Below, piece after piece: positions 11,291-22,795 of a stretch of DNA of 64,000 nucleotides. The notes beneath the pieces are model-generated. The model saw nothing but the letters and a program-made list of their open reading frames with translations, had not been told where the DNA came from and searched no databases. Every line of letters starts with the position of its first letter. The stretch's first letter is position 1. Position numbers and translations under genes: made by a program. The stretch is from Sophora flavescens. Taxonomy: Eukaryota > Streptophyta > Magnoliopsida > Fabales > Fabaceae. The stretch lies in NCBI GenBank assembly GCA_030762895.1, contig JAUPTC010000017.1, positions 248,001 to 312,000 of the forward strand, given 5' to 3'.

Positions 11291-11599
11291 CTGGGGCTCC
11301 GCATCTCAATTACCACCATGCACTTGTCGGGGTTAACTTCGATTCCTCGACTAGTTAACTTGAAACCCAGGAATTTTCCGCCCTGGGCGCCGAAGGTGCA
11401 CTTTGCTGGGTTGAGACGCATGTTGTGTCGTCTGAGTTGTTTGAATATTTCTTCCAAATCTTGAACATGTTGATCAGGAGATTCTGATTTCATAATCATA
11501 TCACCGATGTACACCTCGACCATTATTACCATTGGATCATCCTGGTCGGGTGTTACCCCCCTGAAATCTTCATATGAGAAGGTGATGGAAGGTTGAGCC
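11291..11599 (-). pseudogene. Tat-type protease/RT fusion left by an internal deletion
   Basis: The minus strand begins with the protease N-terminal region (ITFSYEDFRG...PDQDDPMVI). At about 11515-11530 it jumps in frame to the RT palm (VYIGDMIMKS, then LEEIFKQLRRHNMRLNPAKC and FLGFKLTSRGIEVNPDKC). The protease active site and the first two thirds of RT are gone. The catalytic YVDD-type motif reads YIGD, so one catalytic Asp is lost. It ends at the Athila insertion and resumes at 6582. It is non-functional. Confidence 0.75.
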
Positions 11600-12958
11600 T
11601 GAGATGTTTGCATTACAGAACCTACCATGCGGAGTTCTCGGAGGTGTCGCCTGCGAGCTGAATTTGAGGTTCCACCTCCGGCGAACCCACCTGAGATGGT
11701 GCTGATTACACCACGGAAGGGGTGGTCCCGGTTTTGATGCCGAGAAGGACTTTGACGCCAGTTCCATTCCTTGCGCCCATCATCTCGAGGACTTCGGCCT
11801 CTTCTGCGATTTCCCGCGCTATCATCACGATGATCATTCCGATGCTCATTCCCCCTCACATACCTTCCTAAATGTCCTTGCTGAATCAGATCCTCGATAG
11901 TATTTTTCAAAGCTCGTCATTCCTCTGTTGTGCCCTCTGTTTCGATGGTATCGGCAATGCAGGGTCAAATCGGCTCCTTCTAGGGTTTGTCCTCGAGGAG
12001 GGAGTTGGAGCAAATTGACGATGCATGCCTCTTGCATAACAGTTGTCTGACTGGCATTCAATGGGGTATAATGCTCATATCTGGGGATGCCAATGTTGTG
12101 TCTTCGATCTTTTTTGTCTTTCATCTGCCTTTTGTCCTTTTTCGGTCGAGTGCCATTTGTAGTCGAATTAAAGTGTACCGTCTTAGAGGCTGTGATTTCC
12201 TCCATATCAATATAACCTGCTGCAATCCTCTTTAATTCCTCCATGTTGTCTGGTTTTTTCTGAGTTAACTTGTCCACTAATGGCCCTGGCCTTAATGCCC
12301 CTAAGATAGCATACAATGGCACTCCCGGTTTCAAATCCCTTATCTACGCAGTGGCCTCTGTGAATCTGTTCATGAAGTCATGCAAAGACTCGGTGGGCCC
12401 TTGCCGGAAATTGACAAGGTTCGCCGAGGTGTTTTGATGAGGACGACTCGTAGCAAAGTAATTATTAAACCTAGCTTTAAGCTCATCAAAATTATGAATG
12501 GAAGGGGGAGTAAGGCACGAGTACTATACCTGGGCGGAGCCTTCCAGAGTGGTTGGGAAGGCTCGGCATTTGATGGGATCGCTAGCTTTGATGGTTAGCA
12601 TTTGCACATTGAACGCAGTAATGTGGACGTTTGGGTCGGAGGTACCATCGTACTTCTTCATCTTTGGCATTTTAAAATTTTCAGGGAAAGGAGCCATCAT
12701 GATGGCGAGAGTAAAAGGATGGTATTCCAGGTCCACATCCAGGGTAGCATGGTTGGTGGCATCCGTCTGCATGTAGGATGCCGTGTAGGTGTCTTCTCCG
12801 TTATGGTTGCTCTGCATATCGTCCATCCTCGGCCGCATCTCCTGATTGTCCTGGCAGAGCTGCTCCATAGCTCTCAGTAACTCTTGGAATCCAGGTCCAT
12901 TGTTATTTGATGGACTCGGTGAACCTTCAGCTCCGCTACTGCTACGAGTAACTGCCAT
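11600..12958 (-). pseudogene. Tat-type Ty3/gypsy gag pseudogene
   Basis: The start ATG is at 12958, 43 bases downstream of the primer site. Capsid features are present: FPENFKMPKMKKYDGTSDP, IKCRAFPTTLEGSAQV, FDELKARFNNYF and ESLHDFMNRFTEAT. Then come KPGV...LR.GPLVDKL, a CRYHRNRGH knuckle-like motif and an Arg/Asp-rich basic tail. Breaks: TAG in place of the Trp after SAQV (about 12521), TAG at about 12343, and a one-base frameshift near 11930 just after RGH. Translation of the full gag is impossible. Confidence 0.75.
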
Positions 12959-13000
12959 GTCTCGGCTGAGATGGTGTGGTCATGGAAGAGTTTTACCTAA

Positions 13001-13017
13001 CCCCACGGTGGGCGCCA
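13001..13017 (-). other. Primer-binding site of the Tat-type element
   Basis: The minus strand reads TGGCGCCCACCGTGGGG two bases after the LTR end and upstream of gag. This is the usual form in Tat/Retand elements (family knowledge). I did not assign the tRNA. Confidence 0.8.
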
Positions 13018-13019
13018 AT

Positions 13020-13589
13020 TGTTTGTGCTAAAATAATAAATCAATATATCAAGAAGGTGTTGTATTAATAAAGGCAAGTTACAAGGTAGCAGAGGTAGTA
13101 CATTAGGTTTCTACCACTCTGCTACAGCGATGGGTATAAGGAAAGTACAAAGATTCAAAGCTACCCTAATGAAGATGATAGCCAGCTTATATAGAAGTCA
13201 AGGCGCGTGCAATCTATGCGGGGCGGTTACGCTGAGTCCAGGTCACGAGCGTAGATCCTCTTCTTTCTCCTACCATGAGATCCTTCTAGAATGCCCATGT
13301 GTCCCAATGACGTGTCCTGAGGCATGTTCTTCATGATCCATCCAAGTTAACAGCTCCCCCGACGAGTGTTTTGGGATAACTCGATCTTCGGTATGTATCC
13401 CGGGGGTCCCGTGTTGATCGAGTATACGTGTCGGGTTTCCCTAGTAATGTTTTACCTCGACGATGTATCCCAAGAAGATCATCCGAGATCTCACTTTAGA
13501 TCTCTTCAATATCGAATGGGCCTCTTCAATAATGGTTAATACCATTGGGCCTAGAAGTATTGGGCCGTTGACCATATCTGGATCCTTCA
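13020..13589 (-). repeat. 5' LTR of the Tat-type element
   Basis: On the minus strand it ends TAGCACAAACA at 13020, next to the primer site. The best start is TGAAGGATCC at 13589, giving 570 bp, though 13594 is also possible. The sequence carries CCCGGGG and several GGGCC words. No partner LTR is in the window, so no target duplication can be checked. Confidence 0.6.
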
Positions 13590-13630
13590 TTTCAATTGTA
13601 TCAGTAAGGAGAAGTGGAAGGAAATAGAAC
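13590..13630. other. Short flank between Tat LTR and Athila insertion
   Basis: 41 bases ending in AGAAC, which is repeated at 34548-34552. This flank was once continuous with 34553 onward. No feature recognised. Confidence 0.5.
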
Positions 13631-14932
13631 TGATAAGCCTCTGGCTCATCTAGTTTTATGACTAGTATGACCGTGGTTTTGTGCTATTTATATCCCGTTT
13701 TCGCCCAAATTAGACTTGATTGTCTTCAAGCAACATTTTGAGTCGTTTAAGTAGTTTTAGGTTAATTTAGTCAGTTTTGAGTCAAATAAAGCACTTATGG
13801 CTATTTCATTGTTTTCAGGTTAACTTAGTAGTCAAGGGAATGAAGAAACAGTGGAAACTGCAATCCAGGAAGTATTCGCCCCGTGAGAGTCTACTCGCCT
13901 CGCGAACCTGAAAGCCAGTCTGAACAGCACACTGTCATCCTCTCTGTCTCGCCCCGTGAACCACACCTCTCCTCGTGATCCTGAAGGCTGACTGTTCCAT
14001 AAAAATGCAAACCTTTCTGTGTCGCCTCGCGAACCATGTCTCGCCTCACGATCCTGGAAGTCAGAAAGCATCACGCGCAGGCCCTGATACTCATCATGGG
14101 CGTAACAAGAAGACTCTTCAATTACTCGCCTCGCGAGAAGTCCAAACGTTTCAGATTTCTTCATAAGATTCACCTCGCGAGTTGGTGTTCGCCTCGCGAG
14201 AGGGCGCAGATCCTGAATGTTATAAATTGCTGTTTTGGGCAGATTAGGAGACACTTTTCATTATCCATTGTTTTATGAATTTTTTGAGTTGTATTGTATT
14301 TTCCATGGAGAACTAATTCCATTGGATTAGTCTACTGTAATCGGTTTCCACCGCACTTGAGGTTCTGTAATTCCCGTTTTGTTTTCTTTTCCCTTTTCAA
14401 TACTATGCTATATATTTCTGTTTGCTTAATTCAGGAGTGTATAGTGTTTTGTGTTTATTTATTTCGGTGATGTTATGTTCCTATATTTAATCGTGTTTGC
14501 TTAATTCGCGTGTGTACAATCGTGTTTGCTTAATTCACGAGAGCTTCACCCCGTTTGCTTAATTCGGGAATTAGGAACATATATCTCGTAGTAGCGATTT
14601 CGCTTGTTAATTGTTGCTACAACCGAAAGGGGATTATAATCTACTTAGGGCTTGGAATTTATATGAACCGATGATAGTTGGGAAACCGAGAGCAGTAGAT
14701 TAATCGTCCTTAGTTTATTTGATAATCCCTTAAATTGCTCTGTTTTTGCTCTGTTTTCCAATTGAATTTCAAACCAACCAACCGCCCCCCCCCAAAAAAA
14801 AAAAAAAAAAAAATAACTGATTTTTGTGGTGAATAACAATTCAAGAGTCCTTGTGAGATGATACCCGAGTTGTCGCAGTCTACTACAATTTTGTAAACTG
14901 CTCGCTTTTTGACGCTGCGCGACAGCGCGTCA
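13631..14932 (+). repeat. 5' LTR of the plus-strand Athila element
   Basis: 1302 bp, TGATAAGCC to GCGCGTCA. A CpG-rich block of TCGCCTCGCGA words runs from about 13869 to 14205. A tract of 9 C and 20 A lies at 14785-14813. Compared with the 3' LTR, many differences are CG to TG or CA, and one 18-19-base word unit is missing near 14125. These fit methylation-driven decay and slippage. Confidence 0.9.
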
Positions 14933-14937
14933 AAAAT

Positions 14938-14955
14938 TGGCGCCGTTGCCGGGGA
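14938..14955 (+). other. Primer-binding site, tRNA-Asp
   Basis: TGGCGCCGTTGCCGGGGA, five bases after the LTR. Its first 17 bases are the exact complement of the plant tRNA-Asp(GUC) 3' end, the usual Athila primer. Confidence 0.92.
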
Positions 14956-15031
14956 CACTTGTTTGTTATTTTCGTTTTTTTTTTCGTTTTTGTTTTGAAT
15001 TAGTCTGGCTACTAGGTCTACTTGCCCTGAC

Positions 15032-16315
15032 TTGTGTGATTTTGATCCTGAAATTGAAAGAACATTGGACACACGTCGTAGAGCAATTCGGGATAGCACT
15101 AGTGGTGATTCTAATTCTGAAACTGTTTTGGATAACATAGGTGACCAAAGGACATTAAGACAGCTTGCTTCCCCTGATGTTAATTATAATGGCTTGTGTA
15201 TTGAATATGCTGGTGCTGTTGCTCCCTTTGAATTAAAATCTAGTTTAATACATTTGTTGCCAAGGTTTAGTGGTCTTGCAGGTGAGGATCCACATAAGCA
15301 TCTGAAGGAATTCCAGGTTGTCTGCTCTACACCCTTGAGACTAGAGGGAATAACTGAGGATCACATCAAGCTGAGAGCCTTCCCGTTCTCACTACAGGGC
15401 GCTGCAAAGGATTGGTTGTACTATCTTGAGCCAAACTCTGTTACCACCTGGAACGATTTGAAGAAGCTCTTCTTAGAGAGATACTTTCCTGCCTCCAGAG
15501 CTGCATCAATCAGGAAGGAAATATGTGGCATCATACAAGGCAATGTGTCATTGGCTGAGTATTGGGAGAGATTCAAGCAGTTGGTATCCAGTTGCCCTCA
15601 GCATCAGATTTCCGAGCAGCTCCTTATTCAGTATTTTTATGAGGGGTTACTACCGATGGATAGAAATAATTTGGATGCTGCTAGTGGGGGAGCACTTGTT
15701 GATAAGACTCCGGCTGCTGCCAAGCAATTGATTGAAAATATGTCATTAAACTCCCAGCAGTTTACAACCAGGAGAAATTATGTTGAGACAAGGGGTGTGA
15801 ATGAGGTCCATAGCTCTTCTTCCAACCAGGCCCTTGAGACTAGAATTGATGAGCTCACTTCTTTGGTGAAGCAACTGGCAATGGATAAGGGTCAGCCGGC
15901 AAGGTTGTGTGGCATGTGTAGTTCTCCTGAGCACCTGTCCGATGCATGCCCTATTCTGAAGGATGATTCAGTCACTGATTTGCCTCAAGCTTATGCAGTC
16001 AATCCTTACAATCAAGGCAACAATCAGAACAGGCACAACATCCCTGACCTTTCCACGAATAAATATCATCCCAACTGTAGGAATCATCCGAACCTTCGGT
16101 ATGGTAGCTCATCCACACAACAGCAGCTGACAGCACCACCACAGAATTTTCCCCAAGTGATCACCTCCACATCTTCTGGACCTTCGCTAGAAGACATGAT
16201 CAAGCAAATGGCTGCATAAAACCTTCAGTTTCAGCAGCAAGTTGGACAGTCTCAGCAGCGAACGGATGCTAGTATTCAGGCCTTGTAGACACAGATTGGA
16301 CAGCTTGCCACTTCA
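15032..16315 (+). pseudogene. Athila gag (gag part of a single gag-pol frame)
   Basis: Capsid and nucleocapsid region. The first Met lies 77 bases after the primer site. It contains the retrotransposon gag domain (about residues 70-230: PRFSGLAGEDPHKHLKEF, LRAFPFSLQGAAKDWLYYL, FLERYFPASRAASIRKEI, YWERFKQLVSSCPQH) and one zinc knuckle near residue 293 (C-x2-C-x4-H-x4-C, CGMCSSPEHLSDAC). A Gln-rich tail is interrupted by TAA at 16217-16219 and TAG at 16286-16288. The same frame then runs straight into pol at 16316, so these two stops are the only breaks between gag and protease. Confidence 0.88.
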
Positions 16316-18679
16316 ATGAATGCCATGCAGCAAGCTCAAGGATTAAACCAACTACCTGCACAAACAGTGGTGAATCCTAATGCTCCTACACTTAATTCTA
16401 ATGCCCTTACTTCTAATGCTCCAAATCCTAATGTGAGTGCCATTTCTTTGAGATCTGGAAAAGTGGTCGAGGCAACCTCTGAAAAAGATGAAGAAACTGT
16501 TGAGGTCACTCCTGAGCCTTCTGTAGTTGTTGAAGCTGAGAAAGTGTATGTGCCACCGATCCCCTTCCCGCAAAGAGTGCATAAAAATAAGAAGATTGGT
16601 GGGGAAGACAAGGAGAGGGAGATTCTAGATGTGTTCAGAAAGGTGGCGGTAAACATTCCGCTTCTGGATGTGATTAAGCAGGTTCCCAAATATGTAAAAT
16701 TTCTGAAGGATTTGTGCACACACAAGAGGAGGTTGAAAGGCAATGAGAGAGTCGATTTGGGGCGAAATGTTTCAGCCCTCATTCAGCCTAAGCCTGCACT
16801 TGAAAGGGTTACTGTTTCAGCCCCCACTCAAGCACTGCCACAGAAGTGCAAGGATCCGGGCACTTTTGCTATTCCATGCACCATTGGGGACCGCAAATTC
16901 GACAATTGCATGTTGGATTTGGTAGCCTCCATAAATGTCATGCCCACCTCTGTTTTCAATAACCTTGATCTTGGTCCCTTGCAGCATACGGGTCTCACTA
17001 TCCAGTTGGCCAACAGGACCAATGCTCGCCCCATGGGAGTGGTAGAAGATGTGCTGGTACAAGTTGATGAATTGATTTTCCCTGCTGACTTTTACACCCT
17101 GGACATGGAAGGGGAAACAAATTCAAGTAGATCACCAATCATCCTGGGAAGACCGTTCATGAAGACAGCAAAGACAAAGATTCATGTTGATGATGGAACC
17201 ATGTCCATGGAGTTTGGTGACATTGTTGCAAAGTTCAACATCTTCGATGCTATGAAGCATCCATTCGAAGAGCACTCTGTCTTTCAAATAGAGTTGCTCT
17301 CTGAAATTATTGATGACACCTATGATGACCTGGTTTCTGATTTTCCATTTGTTTCTGGCTTTGATGATATTTATTCATGTACTGACAGTACTGACACTAA
17401 CCCTTGTGCTGTTTGTGCTGAGTTCATTGATTCTACTTTGCAGGGTGATAGTGTGTGTGAAGTTGTCTGTTCAGCTGAAGTTCTTGACATCATGGCTGCT
17501 CCAAATATACCATCCATTGAGCAGCCACCCTCCTTAGAGCTCAAGCCACTTCCTGGGAATCTGAAGTATGCTTACTTGGAGAGGAATGAAAAACTTCCAG
17601 TTATTATTTCCTCCAACCTTGACTCCGACCAGGAAGCTAAGCTCTTGGAGGTTCTGACGAAGCACAAGAAGGCGATTGGGTGGACCTTGTCTGACATCCC
17701 AGGAATTAGCCCCTCCAGATGTATGCATAGAATTTTGTTGGAGGATGGGGCTAAACCAGTTAGGCAGCCCCAAAGGCGGCTCAATCCATTGATTCTGGAT
17801 GTTACGAAGAAGGAGGTGACAAAACTTCTGCATGCGGGTATCATATATCCCATTTCTGATAGTACTTGGGTGAGCCCAGTGCAAGTTGTACCCAAGAAGT
17901 CCGGCCTCACAGTGGTAAGAAATGATAATAATGAGCTTGTCCCCACTAGAGTCCAGAATAGCTGGCGAGTCTGTATTGATTATAGGAGGTTGAACCAGGC
18001 CACTCGAAAGGATCACTTTCCTTTGCCGTTCATCGATCAGATGGTTGAACGGCTGGCTAGTAAACCCCACTACTGTTTTCTTGATGGCTTTTTCGGTTAC
18101 TTCCAGATCCACATTGCACCAGAGGATCAGGAAAAGACCACTTTCACGTGCCCCTTCGGCACGTTTGCATACTGGAGGATGCCATTTGGTCTTTGCAATG
18201 CTCCTGGCACTTTCCAGAGATGCATGATGAGCATTTTTACTGAATTTATTGAAAATTGCATGGAAGTGTTCATGGATGATTTCACTGTATATGGTCCCTC
18301 ATTTGATGCATGCTTGCATAGTCTGAGTTTGGTTCTAGAAAGATGCATTGAAACTGACCTGTTTTTGAACTATGAAAAGTGTCACTTTATGGTTGAAAAG
18401 GGGATTGTTTTGGGGCATGTTTTTTCTAAAGAGGGTATTTCAGTAGATCCTGCTAAAATTAATGTGATTTCTACATTGCCTTACCCATCTTGCGTTCATG
18501 AGATTCGTTCTTTTCTTGGTCATGCAGGTTTCTACAGGCGCTTCATTAAGGACTTCAGCAAGATAGCTCTTCCTCTGTCAAACTTGCTGAAGAATGATGC
18601 CATGTTCAACTTTGAGGACAACTTCAAGAAGGCATTTGACTTCTTGAAAAGGGCATTGACCTCTACCCCCATCATCTAG
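16316..18679 (+). pseudogene. Athila protease and reverse transcriptase
   Basis: Open in the gag frame to TAG at 18677-18679 (after TPII, where the family continues QPPDW). After a Pro-rich linker and FPQRVHKNKK, the protease motif reads LDLVASINVMP at about 16913-16945. The family has DLGAS, so the active-site Gly is Val and the protease is probably dead. A Cys-rich spacer follows (17290-17480). RT motifs in order: WVSPVQVVPKKSG, WRVCIDYRRLNQAT, PLPFIDQM, FGTFAYWRMPFGLCNAP, catalytic FMDDF (Asp codons 18275-18280), LGHVFSKEGI, and EIRSFLGHAGFYRRFIKDF. Confidence 0.9.
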
Positions 18680-18950
18680 CCCCCTGACTGGACCCTCCCT
18701 TTTGAGCTCATGTGTGATGCTTCTAACTATGCTGTGGGAGCGGTCCTGGCACAAAGGGTGGGCAAGGCTGCACATGTCATTCATTATGCTTCTAGGACTT
18801 TAGATGCTGCACAGTCTACCTGTTGAAGAAACCAGAAGCGAAGTCGATATTGATTCGGTGGATGCTGTTGCTCCAAGAGTTCAATGTGGAGATAAAAGAC
18901 AAGAGTGGAGCTAAAAATTTAGTAGCTGACCACTTGAGCAGAATAGCAAG
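18680..18950 (+). pseudogene. Athila RNase H with internal deletion
   Basis: The same frame continues as WTLPFELMCDASNYAVGAVL, then HYASRTLDAAQST, the first half of RNase H with its first catalytic Asp (CDAS). At about 18816-18822 the sequence jumps out of frame to LLKKPEAKS and LIRWMLLLQEFNVEIKDKSG, then ADHLSR, the last part of RNase H. Roughly 45-50 residues with the other catalytic acids are missing. The second half is in frame with integrase. Confidence 0.85.
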
Positions 18951-20330
18951 GGATGAGGATCCTTCTCCCATCCAGGATGACTTTCCTGATGAGCAGCTTC
19001 TACATCTGCATGGGGTAACTCCTTGGTTTGCTGACATTGTTAACTATCTTGTTGCTGGTGTTTTTCCTGCAGGTACAACTAGATCACAGATCCACAAACT
19101 CAAGAGTGATTCCAAGTACTATGTTTGGGATGATCCGTACCTTTGGAAGTTTGGCAGTGATCAGGTAATTCGGAGGTGTGTCCCCGACTATGAGATCGAG
19201 TCCATTTTGCACTTTTCTCATGCCTCTCAAGTAGGGGGACACTTTGGGCCACAGAGGACTGCAAGAAAAGTCCTAGACTCTGGGTTCTACTAGCCCACCA
19301 TTTTTAGAGATGCTTATGAGGTCTACAAGACTTGTAAAGAGTGTCAAATAGAAGGCACTGCCATCACTCGTAAGAGTGAAATGCCTCAGCAGCCCATGCT
19401 TTTCTGTGAGGTGTTTAATGTGTGGGGAATTGACTTTATGGGTCCTTTCCCTGCATCTTTTGGCTTTCTATACATTCTTTTGGCTGTTGACTATGTTTCA
19501 AAGTGGGTGGAAGCTATCCCCACTAGGACTAACGATTCTAAAGTTTTTTCAAATTTTTTTAGGTACAATATTTTTTGCAGGTTCGGAATACTCGTGCCAT
19601 CATCAGTGACCAGGGCACTCACTTCTGCAACCGCACCATGGAATCCTTACTCCGGAAGTAGGGAGTTGTGCATAGAGTCTCCACTGCTTACCATCCTCAG
19701 ACCAATGGCCAGGCTGAGATCTCAAACAGGGAGATCGAGCAGATCTTAGAAAAAGTGGTGCAGCCGAATAGGAAGGACTGGAGTCGCCGTCTAGAAGACG
19801 CACTGTGGGATCAGAGGACTGCTTTTAAGACACCAATAGGGATATCCCCCTATAGGCTTGTGTTTGGTAAGGCATGTCATCTCCCTGTGGAAGTTGTGCA
19901 CCGTGCTTATTGGGCGGTCAAGTGCTGTAATTTGGAAATGAAAAAGGCTGGTATTGAAAGGAAACTCCAATTACAGCAGCTTGAGGAGCTTAGGCTAGAA
20001 GCCTATGAAAGCTCCCGGATTTATAAAGAGAAAACCAAGCATTTTCATGATAGGATGATTGCTAGGAAGGAATTTTCTGTGGGCCAGTAGGTCTTACTGT
20101 TTAACTCCCGCCTGAAAGTGATGGCTGGGAAACTTAGGTCCAAGTGGATTGGCCCATTTGTTGTTACTAACGTTTTTCCTTATGGTGCAGTAGAGATTAA
20201 AAGTACAGGTAGCAACAAGGCCTTCAAGGTTAACGGGAAGCGGCTGAAGCTATTCCATGAGAGCTCGGTGCCTGAAGATGCTACTGTTGAGCAGCTCTCC
20301 TTGGAAGCTCCCACCTACACTGCCACTTGA
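18951..20330 (+). pseudogene. Athila integrase
   Basis: The HHCC zinc region is present (HFSHASQVGGHFG, then YKTCKECQ). The catalytic core has D in GIDFMGPF (codon 19432-19434), D in ISDQGTHF (19608-19610) and E in GQAEISNREIE (19716-19718); D to E spacing is 35 residues, as expected. The GPF/Y-type C-terminus is KWIGPFVVTNVFPYGAVEI; no chromodomain. Breaks: TAG for Trp at 19291-19293, a one-base frameshift near 19590, TAG at 19659-19661 and TAG at 20088-20090. The C-terminus ends at TGA 20328-20330. Confidence 0.88.
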
Positions 20331-21363
20331 TCAGGGAACACCCTTTCCTTTCCCTCACTCTGATTTTATAGTTATGTTGTTTCATTGAGGACAATGTATG
20401 TTTTAAGTGTGGGGGAGGGAACCAATTGTAGTTTTGTTTTGTGTTTTGTCTTGTTTTTCTTTTAGCTCTTGAATAAATTGTGTGAGTCTTTGGTCGGTGA
20501 GCTTGATTGGTTTTGATTGATTTGGCACAGATTTATTGCATGATTATGTGATGATTACCCCTAGGTTGAATTTTTTTTTGAAAAGTGATCCCCATGTGAA
20601 AATTGAACTTTGAGATATTTCATTATGATTGTATGATTTATGATAAGTTTGGGGTGAAGGGGTGCACACACTAGGGATAGAATCTCGGTCAAACAATTTG
20701 CAAAAATGTCCAGGTGAGGATTTGAGCCTCCAACATGTTTTTAACTGTGTGAATCACTTTTGAGCTGCACATTCCCGAATTTTCTTGAATCTCTTCATGG
20801 TTTGCATGTTTATGTGTTTGCGTCAAATGATTTAGGCAATTTTCTTTGTAAATAACCACTTGGCCTGAAAATAACCGTCCCTAATGTATGTTCCCTAGTT
20901 AGCTCCTTTGAGCCTAATTAGCCTATTGCTTCTTGATAACCCTATGTTACAAGCCAAAAATCTGAAAAACCATGTTAACCCGATCTTAGGATTAGGAGAG
21001 CATGGAAGCTTAGCAAGAGAATGGTTGCAAGAAACTAAGTTTGGGGTGGCTACAAGGATGTGTCATGTCATTCTGGGGTGAAAAAAAAAGAAAACAAAAA
21101 AAAAATGTAATAAAAAGGTTGGAGCCAAAGGCAAGAAAAAAAAAAGAAATAAAAAGTGCAAAAATTTTAAAAAAGATATTAGAAGGAAAAGGCTGTAGTC
21201 ACCCAAAAGCATTAAAAAAAATGATAAAAGGAATTTGAGAGGAAATTCAAAGTGTAAAAAGCTTCATGCTCTCTTAGTTCCTAGGGACTTAAGCCAAGTA
21301 CCTTTGTATATCCTACCTTTAGCTAGGCCCCATTACAACCTTAAAAGACCTTTTGATGTTGCA
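20331..21363 (+). other. 3' untranslated region of Athila, with internal PPT-like tracts
   Basis: No env-like ORF. A purine block, AAGTGTGGGGGAGGGA (20406-20421), follows TTGAGGACAATG. AAGTTTGGGGTG-like words recur near 20645 and 21038. A-rich low-complexity sequence occupies 21080-21230. The region ends with the TTGCA target site (21359-21363) of the nested element and continues at 32822-33241. Confidence 0.75.
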
Positions 21364-22632
21364 TGGAACACCCCCCTTGGGCATTACCTTCTAAACACGT
21401 GCGAAAATAAAATTAAAAGATAATTTGCTGGTGCTTTCGGAAAATAATTTATATAAGTACATAAGTGTCTGAAATTGGGTATAAAATTTTTGTCACGACT
21501 CCACACCTAAGTCTTAATTGACAGACAAACTTACTATCATAGCTTGACAAGCCTATTTAATTTAAAGGATATACTTAAATACAAGATAGTAGTTTTACAA
21601 AAATTTCGACAGAGTCTCCTCTGTAATTCGGACATCCCAGGTAAAATAACATCTGTTAAATAATTACATTTTCACTCCAGAATTCCAGTTACACCAAATT
21701 CAACCAGGCATCAATACATAAAAATATTAGTTATAGCCATAAGCTTTACAAAACCAAAAAGGAAAGGTTTAAGTTTTCTTTCAAAAGAATGCTCTCTGAG
21801 CCATAACATTCCATTGGAAATAAAGGCTCTCTGAGCCATACTCATACATACTATCAATAATAATCTAAGTCTCAACCCTAAGCTGGTCGTTCTAAAAGTT
21901 ATTCCGCAAGTAATACCTCATCAAGCCACTAGATCTAAGTCTGAGTGACTTAGAAAGACTTCTCTGCACCATCTGTGTTAAAGTACCCAGGGTACAATAT
22001 CGAACTAGAAGAATCCTGAAATGTGTGTAAGGGTGAGATGCCAATATATGGTTTTAACACAATAACTAAATGCACAACACCACATAACACATATACATTT
22101 ACCACACGAGCATTTATAAGCTAATAGTCTATCAATGGGTTCAACACCCCAAACATCATCCATAAAATTATGCATGACACTTCTATTCATCATCTAAATT
22201 TTCGTCCTAATCTCATGAGATATCCCAACATCATATGAGTTGATCAGACTCCATAGCCACACTGGCTAACTTGGCCAACTGCCAACAGGTGCGCAACCTC
22301 TTCCCATCTTAAAAAGGCATACACAGCCAGGCACACACAAGGCCAAACACATTGCTAACGTCCACAACCAGTGGCAATACCTATTAGCAAGTAAGATGGG
22401 GTCTCAATCTCAATGGCCTCCCTAGGCACATGAGATAATGCATGTCGTAATTACCTTTCGCCGATGGTAATTGATGCATTTGTGTCACAAACCGCAGGCA
22501 CGTCTGCCAAATGCATGCAAAACACTTTTGTTTTGTTCTTTTCTTTGTGTTCAATCTTTCTTTTGCCAAAGCTCAAAATGGCTTACGACTCACATAGTTT
22601 TAAAACACTTTTAAAACTTTTACCACAACACA

Positions 22633-22795
22633 GGACCACCTGTCCATAAAACTTTTATCAAAACATAGGACCTCACAGTCCATAAAACTTTTATCAAAAC
22701 ATAGGATCTCACTGTCCATAAAACTTTTATCAAAACACAGGACCTCACTGTCCATAAAACTTTTATCAAAACATAGGACCTCACAGTCCGAGTGT
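22633..22795 (-). repeat. Tandem array of 35-37-bp double-hairpin units (LTR copy 1)
   Basis: Five units start near 22633, 22668, 22703, 22740 and 22776. Each has GGAC-6 bases-GTCC (for example GGACCTCACAGTCC), followed in all but the last by ATAAAACTTTTAT, itself a near-palindrome with 6-bp arms. Unit three has GGATCTCACTGTCC. Confidence 0.88.

Noticed and set aside
18823..19293. Start of a separate gene at the ATG 18823
   Set aside because: The ATG is created by frame choice inside the RNase H/integrase region; upstream and downstream reading continues the same polyprotein.
22633..22795. Regularly spaced repeats resembling a CRISPR array
   Set aside because: Plant nuclear context, units directly adjacent with no unique spacers, located inside an LTR.
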